Shown in pieces: positions 26,827 to 35,375 of a stretch of 64,000 nucleotides of DNA; positions within the stretch are counted from its first letter, which is position 1, and every line of letters begins with the position of its first letter. The translations under genes and the position numbers were made by a program. The notes under the pieces are model-generated. The model saw nothing but the letters and a program-made list of their open reading frames with translations, did no database searches and had not been told where the DNA came from. The stretch spans positions 1 to 64,000 of the forward strand of contig JARLJF010000025.1 of the NCBI GenBank assembly GCA_031291335.1. The letters run 5' to 3'. The stretch comes from Pandoraea sp. Lineage in GTDB: Bacteria; Pseudomonadota; Gammaproteobacteria; Burkholderiales; Burkholderiaceae.

Positions 26827-27585
26827 ATGGCCAAATCGACAACGCCCGTACCGCTGGTACCGCCCGTAGGGCCTGATTTGCCAGAACCGGCGAAAGCAGG
26901 CGTGGAGGCGGCTGCCAAGGGCGAGAACACGGCAGCACCGGCACCGGCAGGTCGCCGCAGCGCCGCGTCGCGCGCAGGCAAGACGGGGCGGCATGTCACG
27001 CCTGCGCCGGTCGCCCAGCAGTATTTGCTCAACGCAGCAGTGGAACTGTTCCACGCGGAAGGGGTGCGCTCGGTAGGGGTGGATGCGGTCGTCAAGCGTG
27101 CCGGCGTGAACAAGATGTGCCTGTATCGCCAGTTCGCGTCGAAGGACGAGCTGATTCTCGCGTACCTCGATCACATGCAGACGGCGAGTCTGGCGCGTAT
27201 CGACGAGAGCATAGCGAAACGGGCGGGCGAGCCGCGCGCGCAGATGCTGCAAATCTTCGTGGATCTTTCCGAGCGGGCGAGCAAGCCCGGCTATCGCGGG
27301 TGCCCGTTCGTGAACGTGGCGGCCGAATTCCCCGATCCGGAGCATGCGGCGCGCAAGTCGGTGGTGAATTACAAGGCGGAAGTGGTACAGCGCTTTACGG
27401 CACTCGCCACGGCCGCTGGTTTGCAGAAACCGGCGCCGCTGGTCGATGCGCTATCGCTGATTCTCGAAGGCGCCTATGCCGCGAGCCAGACCTTTGGGCC
27501 GGGATCGCCGCCGTTGCGCATCCTGCCGACGGTGGCGCGTCAGATCATCGACGCCGGGATGGCGGGCAAGCTGGACGCGGCCTGA
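26827..27585 (+). CDS. TetR/AcrR family transcriptional regulator
   Basis: A 252-residue regulator. Residues 1-58 are a low-complexity Ala/Pro/Gly-rich extension, unusual for TetR proteins, which usually begin within about 10-20 residues of the helix-turn-helix. The DNA-binding domain follows (AAVELFHAEGVRSVGVDAVV, then NKMCLYRQFASKDELILAYL). The C-terminal half should hold the ligand pocket. It is transcribed away from the MFS gene, with the duplicated operator between them; autoregulation and repression of the MFS carrier are inferred. The start could lie later in the extension. Confidence 0.9.
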   Translation: MAKSTTPVPLVPPVGPDLPEPAKAGVEAAAKGENTAAPAPAGRRSAASRAGKTGRHVTPAPVAQQYLLNAAVELFHAEGVRSVGVDAVVKRAGVNKMCLYRQFASKDELILAYLDHMQTASLARIDESIAKRAGEPRAQMLQIFVDLSERASKPGYRGCPFVNVAAEFPDPEHAARKSVVNYKAEVVQRFTALATAAGLQKPAPLVDALSLILEGAYAASQTFGPGSPPLRILPTVARQIIDAGMAGKLDAA

Positions 27586-27634
27586 GCTTCAGGCCGCGTA
27601 GCTCACATTGAGACGCGTCAGGCGCGTCGATCTA

Positions 27635-29254
27635 TCAGGCGGCGAGCCGCTGAAGGGCCACTGCTGCTGTGCCGCGGGCGCCGGATGCGGCGTTCAACTG
27701 ACTCTCTGAGGTCATGCGAAACGCTGCGACCGCCTGGTCGAGTGCTCGGGCCTGATCTTCCATCGACGCGGCTGCCGCAGCCGCCTGTTCCACAAGCGCG
27801 GCGTTCTGCTGCGTGACCTCATCCATTTGCGTGACGGCGCGACCGACCTGCTCGATGCCATGGCTCTGCTCGGCAGACGCCGCCGAAATCTCCCCCATGA
27901 TGTCGGTGACGCGTCGCACGGCTTGCACCACGTCGTGCATCGTCTGACCTGCCTGCGCCACGAGAATCGAGCCGTCCTGCACGCGGCCGTTCGAAGACTC
28001 GATCAACTCCTTGATCTCCTTGGCCGCGGCCGCACTGCGCTGGGCAAGCGTGCGCACTTCGCCGGCAACGACCGCGAAGCCGCGCCCCTGCTCACCGGCG
28101 CGCGCGGCTTCCACGGCGGCGTTGAGCGCAAGGATGTTTGTCTGGAACGCAATGCCATCGATCACGCTGATGATGTCGACCACCTTGCCTGAGCTGTGCG
28201 AGATGCCTTCCATCGTCTCGACCACCTGATCGACGACTTGCCCGCCGCGCACAGCGATGGCCGACGCATTCTCGGCCAGTTGGCTAGCCTGACGGGCGTT
28301 GTCGGCATTCTGGCGGACGGTCGACGTGAGCTGTTCCATCGACGAGGCGGTTTCTTCCAGCGCCGCTGCCTGCTGCTCGGTGCGTGCCGACAAGTCGATA
28401 TTCCCTTCGGCAATTTCGCGCGCCGCGAGCGTGATGGCGCTCGTGCCGCCGCGAATGCGTCCGATCATCTGCTGGAGGTTGCCTTGCATACGCTGCATCG
28501 CGAAGAGCAGGCTGGCGCCGTCTCCCTGACGCAGGCGCACTTGCGTGAGCAGGTCGCCGTCGGCGATACGGGTGGCGATGTCGGCCGCATACTCGGGCTC
28601 ACCGCCGAGGCTTTGCTGGACGTTACGAATGATGAGCAGCATGACGCCTGACACCGCCAGGCCGATCACGGCCAGCATCGCGCCCCAGCGGAGCAGTGCG
28701 CCGATGAAGGCGGCATTGATGTCGTCGACGTACACGCCGGTCGTCAGGTACCAGTCCCACGGCGAATACGCGCCCACGCGACTGATCTTCTCGACAGGTT
28801 TCTCCGAGCCGGGCTTCGGCCAGAGATAGGTGACGAACGGGTTATCGGTACGCGCAGCCGCGACGATGTCGGAAAACATGAGTTTGCCCGAGGGATCGCG
28901 GAACTGGCTCATGTCCTTGCCTTCGAGCTTGGGGTTGACCGAGTTCAGCACGATCACGCGCTGCGAGTTCAAGATACCGAAATAATTCTCGCCGTCGTAG
29001 CGGATCGCACCGATCTGCTCGCGCGCGAGCTTTTGCGCGTCGGCAACGCTGATCTCACCGCGCTCGGCGCGTGCGGCGTAATGCTTGACCAGACTCAGGC
29101 CCGAATCGACCACGTGTGTCAGGCCCGCACGGCGCTCGGCGAGCATGGTGTCGCGCTGTGCCCACGCGCCCCAGACCGCCATGGCCAGCAGGCTGACCCA
29201 CATCAACGCGACCGCAGACCACAACTTCGCTTTCAAACTCAACTGCTGCATCAC
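27635..29254 (-). CDS. Methyl-accepting chemotaxis protein with single Cache domain
   Basis: A 539-residue chemoreceptor. TM1 is at about residues 8-30, a periplasmic sCache-type sensor at 35-185 ([20 protein letters not shown] is typical), TM2 at about 187-210, a HAMP-like segment, then a cytoplasmic signalling domain with the hairpin tip [20 protein letters not shown]. Methylation helices flank the tip. There is no C-terminal NWETF-like pentapeptide, so CheR/CheB tethering is not expected. No che genes are nearby. Single-Cache receptors often sense small organic acids; the ligand is unknown here. Confidence 0.94.
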   Translation of the reverse strand: MMQQLSLKAKLWSAVALMWVSLLAMAVWGAWAQRDTMLAERRAGLTHVVDSGLSLVKHYAARAERGEISVADAQKLAREQIGAIRYDGENYFGILNSQRVIVLNSVNPKLEGKDMSQFRDPSGKLMFSDIVAAARTDNPFVTYLWPKPGSEKPVEKISRVGAYSPWDWYLTTGVYVDDINAAFIGALLRWGAMLAVIGLAVSGVMLLIIRNVQQSLGGEPEYAADIATRIADGDLLTQVRLRQGDGASLLFAMQRMQGNLQQMIGRIRGGTSAITLAAREIAEGNIDLSARTEQQAAALEETASSMEQLTSTVRQNADNARQASQLAENASAIAVRGGQVVDQVVETMEGISHSSGKVVDIISVIDGIAFQTNILALNAAVEAARAGEQGRGFAVVAGEVRTLAQRSAAAAKEIKELIESSNGRVQDGSILVAQAGQTMHDVVQAVRRVTDIMGEISAASAEQSHGIEQVGRAVTQMDEVTQQNAALVEQAAAAAASMEDQARALDQAVAAFRMTSESQLNAASGARGTAAVALQRLAA

Positions 29255-29450
29255 TTCGTCTTCCCCACGGGTTCCGCTTTGGTGTCACTTTCGCGGCGGC
29301 CGCGCGTGACGTGTCGCCACGTCCGTGCGGTCCGATTGTCGATCGATTGTCAGTGCTCCTGATGAGAACACGGACCAGACGTGTGCTAACGGCAGTCCGG
29401 GAAAGGACTTGAGTGTGAAGTGGGGGAAGGCTGACGCCGCTGCGGGTGAC

Positions 29451-30041
29451 TTATCCGTGAATCACTACCAGCAGGCCGCGCGCCACGGATTTACCGATAT
29501 TGCGGATGGCATGGGCGCGGTCGGCGGGATAACGCGCGGTCTCGCCCGGTTTGGCGCGACGCGCGAAGTGTTCGACCTCGACATCGACCTGACCGTCGAA
29601 CACCGTGAAATGCTCGCGCGTGCCCGGATCGTGCGGTTCGGACACGAGTGCCGCACCCGGTTGCAGCGTTAGCTCATACCACTCGTATTTGCCGGCCAAC
29701 TCCATCGGCCCGAGGATTTTCAACTGGTAAGCGTGCTCCGCCCCTGCCAGCGTGGGAATCTCGTGCTTGCCGATCACGCGCACCGGCTCGGGGTCGCCCG
29801 ACGGGGCGCCGAGCAATTGGTCGAGCCGCACGCCCAGCGCGTTGGCCAGCCGCCACGCCACGGCGATGGTCGGGTTGGCCTTGTCGCGCTCGATCTGCGA
29901 GAGCATCGACTTCGAGACGCCGGAAGCGCGCGAGAGGGTCTCGAGCGTCATTCCGCGCTCTTTGCGCAGTTGCTGAATCATGTCGCCGACAGGCGGCGGG
30001 GTGACCGCCGGCACCGCCGATGCAGCGGGAGTACTTGCCAT
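29451..30041 (-). CDS. XRE-family regulator with C-terminal cupin domain
   Basis: A 196-residue regulator: HTH_3 domain at about residues 20-75 (RKERGMTLETLSRASGVSKS then MLSQIERDKANPTI), and a small cupin barrel at about 105-195 that may bind an amino acid or related ligand. It is divergent from kbl-tdh, with a strong palindrome between them, and the same neighbourhood is common in Burkholderiaceae, so control of threonine/glycine catabolism is the likely job (inference from context). Confidence 0.92.
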   Translation of the reverse strand: MASTPAASAVPAVTPPPVGDMIQQLRKERGMTLETLSRASGVSKSMLSQIERDKANPTIAVAWRLANALGVRLDQLLGAPSGDPEPVRVIGKHEIPTLAGAEHAYQLKILGPMELAGKYEWYELTLQPGAALVSEPHDPGTREHFTVFDGQVDVEVEHFARRAKPGETARYPADRAHAIRNIGKSVARGLLVVIHG

Positions 30042-30070
30042 ATGAATTCCGGGATATTAGAATTTTCCAA

Positions 30071-30093
30071 TATATTGAAACTTGTTCAATATA
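30071..30093. promoter_or_regulatory. Operator palindrome between the XRE-cupin gene and kbl
   Basis: TATATTGAA (30071-30079) and TTCAATATA (30085-30093) form a perfect 9-bp inverted repeat with a 5-bp spacer, in a locally AT-rich patch 30 bp upstream of the regulator start. The rightward TATAAAGTATA beside it resembles a -10 region. It is the best candidate site for the adjacent XRE-cupin regulator. Confidence 0.7.
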
Positions 30094-30264
30094 AAGTATA
30101 GTTTCCGATAAGGTGAATGGCTGCATGGTAGCAGAGCCCCCGCGCCGTTCACGCGTTGCTTTTGGCATGACTTATGAACGCCGGCGGTATTCACCGATAC
30201 CCTCGGATTCGTCTGGCGGCGCCGTACCACGGCGCGCGCCGACCGCACACAGGAGATGCGCACG

Positions 30265-31482
30265 ATGACCGCACACACCCCGGAAGCCCGCGAGGGCTTC
30301 TACCGTCAACTGACCGAACGACTGGAAGACACGCGCCGCCAGGGCCTTTTCAAGCAGGAACGCGTGCTCATGTCGCGGCAGGGGCCGGAGGTCATGTGCG
30401 ACGACGGGCAGACGCGTATCAACCTGTGCGCCAACAACTATCTGGGACTGTCGGGCAGCGAGGCCCTCGTCAAGGCGGGGCAAAAGGCGCTCGAAGACTT
30501 CGGTTTCGGCCTGTCGTCGGTGCGCTTCATCTGTGGCACGCAAGGCCCGCACAAAGACCTTGAGGCCCGCATCGCCGCGTATCTGGGCACGGAAGACGCG
30601 ATCCTCTACGCCGCCGCGTTCGATGCCAACGGTGGTGTGTTCGAGCCGCTGTTCGACGAGCAGGACGCCATCATCTCCGACGCCCTCAACCACGCCTCGA
30701 TCATCGATGGCGTGCGGCTTTGCAAGGCGCAGCGTCTGCGCTACGCCCACAACGACATGGACGACCTCGAGCGCCAGTTGCAAGCGGCGGCCGGGGCGCG
30801 CCATCGCATCATCGTCACCGACGGTGTGTTCTCGATGGACGGCACCATTGCGCAACTCGACCGTATCGTGGCACTGGCCGAGCAATACGGCGCGCTCATC
30901 ATGATCGACGAATGTCACGCGACCGGCTTCATGGGGCCGACGGGGCGCGGCACGCATGAGCATCACGGTGTGCTGGGCAAGATCGACATCATTACCGGCA
31001 CGCTGGGCAAGGCGCTCGGCGGTGCGATGGGTGGCTTTACGGCGGGGCGTCGCGAGGTGATCGAGACGCTGCGTCAGCGCTCGCGTCCGTACCTCTTTTC
31101 GAACAGCCTCGCGCCGGCCATCGTCGGCACGTCTCTCGCGGTGTTCGACGAACTCGAACATTCGTCGGCGCGACGCGAGCAATTGCACGAGAACACCGCG
31201 TTCTTTCGCAAGGAAGTGGCGGCGCTGGGTTTCACCATCAAGCCGGGCACCCACCCGATCGTGCCCGTCATGCTCTTCGACGCCACGCTTGCCCAGCGCT
31301 TCGCGCAGCGGCTCTATGAGCTGGGCGTGATCGCCACAGGCTTCTTCTATCCGGTGGTGCCGCAGGGCCAGGCGCGCGTGCGCGTGCAGCTTTCAGCGGC
31401 GCACACCCGCGAACACCTGACCCGGGCATTGGCGGCATTCGCTCAGGCCGGCAACGAACTCGGCATTCTCAAGCAAGGTTGA
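30265..31482 (+). CDS. kbl: Glycine C-acetyltransferase (2-amino-3-ketobutyrate CoA ligase)
   Basis: A 405-residue PLP enzyme of the alpha-oxoamine synthase family that converts 2-amino-3-ketobutyrate plus CoA to glycine and acetyl-CoA, the second step of threonine degradation. Motifs: NLCANNYLGLSG, CGTQGPHKDLE, IMIDECHATGFMG and the PLP-lysine region ITGTLGKALGGAMGG. ATG 30265 (MTAHTPE) has AGGAG 9 nt upstream, whereas the upstream in-frame ATG 30256 abuts that Shine-Dalgarno and is unlikely. It is followed 2 bp later by the threonine dehydrogenase gene. Confidence 0.96.
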   Translation: MTAHTPEAREGFYRQLTERLEDTRRQGLFKQERVLMSRQGPEVMCDDGQTRINLCANNYLGLSGSEALVKAGQKALEDFGFGLSSVRFICGTQGPHKDLEARIAAYLGTEDAILYAAAFDANGGVFEPLFDEQDAIISDALNHASIIDGVRLCKAQRLRYAHNDMDDLERQLQAAAGARHRIIVTDGVFSMDGTIAQLDRIVALAEQYGALIMIDECHATGFMGPTGRGTHEHHGVLGKIDIITGTLGKALGGAMGGFTAGRREVIETLRQRSRPYLFSNSLAPAIVGTSLAVFDELEHSSARREQLHENTAFFRKEVAALGFTIKPGTHPIVPVMLFDATLAQRFAQRLYELGVIATGFFYPVVPQGQARVRVQLSAAHTREHLTRALAAFAQAGNELGILKQG

Positions 31483-31484
31483 AC

Positions 31485-32450
31485 ATGGAACGCATCCTCA
31501 TCATTGGCGCCAACGGGCAGATCGGCAGCGAACTCGTCGAGGCGCTGGCTGCGCAGTACGGCAACGAGAATGTCGTCGCCACCGACATCGCGCCGGGACC
31601 GTCGCGCCACCCGGTGCATTACGAGACGCTCGACGTGCTCGATGCCGCGCGTCTGACCGCGCTCGTCGAGCGCTTCGGCATTACGCAGATCTTCCATCTG
31701 GCGGCGCTGCTCTCGGCCACCGGCGAGACACGCCCGCTCCAGGCCTGGACGCTCAACATGAACGGCTTGCTCAACGTGCTCGAGCTGGCGCGCGAACGCA
31801 AGGGACTGCGAGTGTTCTGGCCGTCGTCGATTGCCGCGTTCGGCCCGCACACGCCGGCCGTCGAAACGCCGCAACTGGCCATCATGGATCCGACCACGAT
31901 GTACGGCATCAGCAAGCAGGCAGGCGAGCGGCTGTGCGAGTACTACTTCACGAAGTTCGGTGTGGACGTGCGAAGCCTGCGCTATCCGGGCGTTATCAGC
32001 TACAAGACGCCCCCCGGCGGCGGCACGACCGATTACGCCATCGAGATATTTCAGGCGGCGCGTCGCGGCGAGACCTACACCTGCTTTCTGAAGGAAGACG
32101 CGACGCTGCCCATGATCCACATGCCCGATGCCGTGCGCGCCACGCTCGAATTGATGAATGCGGACGCCTCACGGCTGCGCGTGCGCTCGTCGTACAACGT
32201 GGCCGGGGTGAGCTTCGACCCCGCCACGCTGGCCGCAGCGATTGCGCGTCGCGTGCCGGGCTTCACGCTCAAGTACGCGCCGGACTTCCGTCAGGCAATT
32301 GCCGAGACGTGGCCGCATACGCTGGACGATACGCACGCTCGCTATGACTGGGGCTGGCAACCGGCCTTCGGTCTGGACGCCATGGTCGACGACATGCTGG
32401 CCAACGTGCCGTTGGACTGGCACGCACCGGCCTTGGGACATGCTGCATGA
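31485..32450 (+). CDS. SDR-type L-threonine 3-dehydrogenase
   Basis: A 321-residue extended short-chain dehydrogenase/epimerase-fold protein. The Rossmann motif IIGANGQIGSELVEAL is at the N-terminus, and the catalytic YxxxK reads MYGISKQAGE near residue 145. Genes of this type beside kbl encode L-threonine 3-dehydrogenases of the SDR class (known from Cupriavidus and Flavobacterium), unrelated to the zinc MDR-type Tdh of E. coli. The product, 2-amino-3-ketobutyrate, is used by the kbl product. ATG 31485 lies 2 bp after the kbl stop. Confidence 0.9.
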   Translation: MERILIIGANGQIGSELVEALAAQYGNENVVATDIAPGPSRHPVHYETLDVLDAARLTALVERFGITQIFHLAALLSATGETRPLQAWTLNMNGLLNVLELARERKGLRVFWPSSIAAFGPHTPAVETPQLAIMDPTTMYGISKQAGERLCEYYFTKFGVDVRSLRYPGVISYKTPPGGGTTDYAIEIFQAARRGETYTCFLKEDATLPMIHMPDAVRATLELMNADASRLRVRSSYNVAGVSFDPATLAAAIARRVPGFTLKYAPDFRQAIAETWPHTLDDTHARYDWGWQPAFGLDAMVDDMLANVPLDWHAPALGHAA

Positions 32451-32501
32451 AGCCACATGAAGTCGCTTGAAGCCGCCTGAGGGAGGGGCTTGCCGCGCCG
32501 C

Positions 32502-32645
32502 TTACTTCGGGTGATGCACCGCGTAGTAGGCGAGCGCGGCGACAACCGCGCAGGTCACGGCGAAGGCGCGGCGGCGCCAGCGGTGGGCGGAGGTGAAGGT
32601 GATGGCCCGCCCGCGGCCTTCTTCTTTGGAATGGTAGTAGCTCAT
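32502..32645 (-). CDS. Small 47-residue membrane protein
   Basis: No family is recognised. The ORF starts at 32643-32645 with AGAAGG about 8 nt upstream and reads MSYYHSKEEGRGRAITF, a short basic stretch (RWRRR) and one hydrophobic segment (FAVTCAVVAALAYYAVHH), ending in PK. Charge distribution suggests the N-terminus stays in the cytoplasm. It sits alone between tdh and a gene-free stretch. Real-gene status rests on the ribosome binding site and clean membrane segment. Confidence 0.5.
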   Translation of the reverse strand: MSYYHSKEEGRGRAITFTSAHRWRRRAFAVTCAVVAALAYYAVHHPK

Positions 32646-33088
32646 ATTGCGCCTTCTCGGGTCTGATACACGGTCTTCGCCGCGGAAAGAACCTGCCCGA
32701 GCGTCCGTCAATGCGCCCCCCCGGGCGCAGGACAGGCAGGTTCTGCGTCGATTATGCGACTGCACAAAAACGACTGCTAATCAGTATCTTTACCGATAGG
32801 TGTGGCCTTTTTGACACGGTCACGCGAGGCATTGCACGTTTCGACGGCGTCATCGAAAACGCCCGATATCCCCACTTCTGTGTCTGTACCGGTCGCCGCG
32901 GCCCATCCCTTGGGCCTGGTTCGGCAGGTGTCTCGATCCGCGTGAGTCTTGCCTTGCGAAGCTTGCGCAGAATTCACATTTCCCCGCTTGCGCAGCGCGG
33001 CACGCGCTGAAACAATCCGGAAAACGGTGGCAACGTTGATGGCCACTTCCGAGCCGTCGTTGAGATCACGCCTGGGGAGGGTCGTGCC
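32646..33088. other. 440-bp non-coding stretch upstream of the outer-membrane barrel gene
   Basis: Divergent upstream region of the small membrane ORF and the barrel gene. An inverted repeat GCGCCC/GGGCGC lies near 32711-32726 without a T-run. I see no coding sequence or recognised RNA. Confidence 0.4.
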
Positions 33089-33973
33089 ATGACGCCGAAC
33101 ACGCGCCGCACCATCGCTTGCGGCCAATGCGGAACCGCCATCACGCGCGCCGCATTCGTCTTCATTGCCGCCGGAGTGTGTGCGGCCAATGTCCATGCGC
33201 AGGAAGCCATGCTGCGCGCCAACAATCAGGTCTGGGTCGATGCCGGTGCGCAGCAGTTGCACTACTGGGAAAACATCGGGCCTGGCAAGAGCGATTCCGA
33301 ACGGGGCACGACCGCGGCATTTGCGCTTGGGGCATCGACCCAGCGGGAGTTGTTCGGCGTGTCCAATCTTTATTTCAGCGGCTCGGTGCACGTGGCGCAC
33401 GGCAACGTCGATTACGGCGGCTATCTTGCCGACTTCGCGGGCCGCGTCGTCCAGCCGAATTACGAGATGAATACGCGCTCGACGGCCACAGACGTCACGC
33501 TCAAGGCCGGCAAGGCGTTGCCATTCCACCTCGGCACCTGGAACGCACAGGTGATCCCGTACGTGAGCTACAGCTACCGGGACTGGATTCGCGACAGCCG
33601 CCGCGATCCGTACGGTTTCTACGAGCGCTATCGCCATCACGTGATCGGGGGCGGCCTCATGGGGCAGCTCGAATTGACGCCGAAACTGGTGGCGACCGCC
33701 GACGTCCGTGCGGGCGCGATGGTCGGGGCGTCGATGACGCTCGCGGGCTCGCAGAATACGTTCACCCTCGGCAACAAGCCGGTCGTTGTGGCGGGCTTCG
33801 GACTTGACTACGCGGTTGCGCGGAACTTCCACGTGAACGCGACGTACGAGTGGTCTCGCTTCCAGTACGGGCGCTCCAGTGCCACGCAGGTGACGCCCGG
33901 GGTGAATGCCTACGAACCCGATTCGAAGACGATCAACCAGACATGGATGATCGGCGCGGGCTACGCGTTCTGA
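33089..33973 (+). CDS. Predicted outer-membrane beta-barrel protein
   Basis: A 294-residue exported protein of no recognised specific family. A signal peptide covers about residues 1-38 (cleavage near NVHA-QEAM). The rest alternates short polar turns with amphipathic strands (YFSGSVHVAHG, IPYVSYSYRDW, FGLDYAVARNFHVNATYEWS) and ends in WMIGAGYAF, the aromatic C-terminal signature read by the BAM complex. There are no cysteines in the mature part. Function could be a porin, adhesin or surface structural barrel; I see no PagL-type His-Ser catalytic motif. It stands alone in its orientation. Confidence 0.7.
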   Translation: MTPNTRRTIACGQCGTAITRAAFVFIAAGVCAANVHAQEAMLRANNQVWVDAGAQQLHYWENIGPGKSDSERGTTAAFALGASTQRELFGVSNLYFSGSVHVAHGNVDYGGYLADFAGRVVQPNYEMNTRSTATDVTLKAGKALPFHLGTWNAQVIPYVSYSYRDWIRDSRRDPYGFYERYRHHVIGGGLMGQLELTPKLVATADVRAGAMVGASMTLAGSQNTFTLGNKPVVVAGFGLDYAVARNFHVNATYEWSRFQYGRSSATQVTPGVNAYEPDSKTINQTWMIGAGYAF

Positions 33974-33980
33974 CAAAAGA

Positions 33981-34015
33981 CAACGCCGCGCAGTCGGACG
34001 ACCCGCGCGGCGTTG
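33981..34015. terminator. Bidirectional hairpin between barrel gene and ABC ATPase gene
   Basis: CAACGCCGCGC (33981-33991) and GCGCGGCGTTG (34005-34015) are perfect 11-bp arms with a 13-nt loop, between two converging genes. The T-run is weak on both sides. Confidence 0.6.
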
Positions 34016-34045
34016 ATTTCCCGCCCCAAACCCGGTGGACGACGA

Positions 34046-35368
34046 TCAGGTCGCGCCTTCCACGTCCTCGAGACTGAACGTCTCCGTGTGGTCGTTGTAC
34101 GAGAAGATCTCGGCGTAGCGGCCCCAGTTGATGGCGGTCTCCAGCGTTTCCTGCGCGAGATCGTCCGACATCGAATCTTCCAGTTCCTGCTCGAAACGCA
34201 CGCGTGGCGCACGTTGCCCACGACGTTCCTGCAACACCGAGCGAATCTTCGCGGCGAGCGGCACGTGACGCAGCAGATGCTCCGCGAACAGCACCTTGCG
34301 TTCTTGCGTGCTCACGTCCACGAAACGTTTGCCCGCGGCGGTCAGCAGAATGTCGCCTTCCTTGAGTTCCGCGAAGCCCAACTGGTCGAGAATTTCGGCC
34401 ACCGGGAAGAGGTCGTCGACCTCGAGCAACAGTGTCTGCGCAATTTCCGGCAAGTCGGCACGGCCGTTGTACGGCGGGCCGGCGAGCGCTTCGAGCAGAC
34501 CGGCCATCAGGTTGGTCGACACTTCGTGCAGCGGGCTCGACAGCTCCAGCGGCATCTTCTGCGTGGTGTGCGCGTTGCGGCGCGAGGTCATCAGCGCATA
34601 GATGTCGTCGACCATTTTGCGGAAGGCGGGGTCGAGTCGGTTGCGACGGTGCGGGAACGGCACCTTGATCTCGGCGACCACCCGGCCCGGATTCGACGAG
34701 AGCACCAGAATGCGGTCGCACATGAACACGGCTTCTTCAATGTTGTGCGTGACGATCAGGATCGACTTGATCGGCAACTGACGCTGGCTCCACAGATCGA
34801 GCAGGTCGGTACGCAGCGTCTCGGCAGTCAGGACGTCGAGTGCGGAGAACGGCTCGTCCATGAGCAGCAGCGTGGGGTTGACCACAAGCGCGCGAGCGAA
34901 GCCCACCCGCTGGCGCATGCCGCCCGAGAGTTCGCGGGGATAGGCGTTCTCGAAGCCGTCCAGACCGATCAGGTCGATGGCCGCGAGCGCGCGCTTGCGA
35001 CGCTCCTTCGGCTCGACGCCGAGTGCTTCGAGACCGGCTTCCACGTTCTGCATCACGGTCAGCCACGGGAACAGCGCGAAGGTCTGGAACACCATCGCCA
35101 CGCCCTCGGGCGGGCCTTCGAGCGGCTGGCCGAGGTAGCGGATATCGCCCGAGCTGGGCTGAATCAGACCGGCGATGATGCGCAACAGCGTCGACTTGCC
35201 CGAGCCGGAGCGGCCGAGCATGCCGACGATTTCGCCTTCGTGCAGTTGCAGGTTCACGCCGTCGAGCACCTGGCGCTCGTCGCCGCCCTTGCGGAAGCCG
35301 CGGCTGACGTTGGCGAGCGAGAAGATCTCTTTTCCGGCAATCGGATGGTGGGTATCGTTCGGCATCAC
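34046..35368 (-). CDS. Nitrate/sulfonate/bicarbonate-type ABC transporter ATPase with C-terminal AAA-associated domain
   Basis: A 440-residue protein. Residues 15-255 are an ABC ATPase of the SsuB/TauB/NrtD group: Walker A GRSGSGKST, signature LSGGMRQRVGFARAL, Walker B PTLLLMDEPFSALD, switch His in IVTHNIEEAVFMCDRIL. Residues 290-420 form the AAA-associated C-terminal domain often annotated on such ATPases, of unknown function (ADLPEIAQTLLLEVDDLFPV). It is 7 bp downstream of its permease gene on the same strand. No periplasmic binding protein is encoded next to it, so the substrate is unknown. Confidence 0.9.
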   Translation of the reverse strand: MMPNDTHHPIAGKEIFSLANVSRGFRKGGDERQVLDGVNLQLHEGEIVGMLGRSGSGKSTLLRIIAGLIQPSSGDIRYLGQPLEGPPEGVAMVFQTFALFPWLTVMQNVEAGLEALGVEPKERRKRALAAIDLIGLDGFENAYPRELSGGMRQRVGFARALVVNPTLLLMDEPFSALDVLTAETLRTDLLDLWSQRQLPIKSILIVTHNIEEAVFMCDRILVLSSNPGRVVAEIKVPFPHRRNRLDPAFRKMVDDIYALMTSRRNAHTTQKMPLELSSPLHEVSTNLMAGLLEALAGPPYNGRADLPEIAQTLLLEVDDLFPVAEILDQLGFAELKEGDILLTAAGKRFVDVSTQERKVLFAEHLLRHVPLAAKIRSVLQERRGQRAPRVRFEQELEDSMSDDLAQETLETAINWGRYAEIFSYNDHTETFSLEDVEGAT

Positions 35369-35375
35369 GGTCCCT

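Noticed and set aside
33089-33973. PagL lipid A deacylase
   Set aside because: Size and the His-Ser catalytic motif near the C-terminus do not fit.
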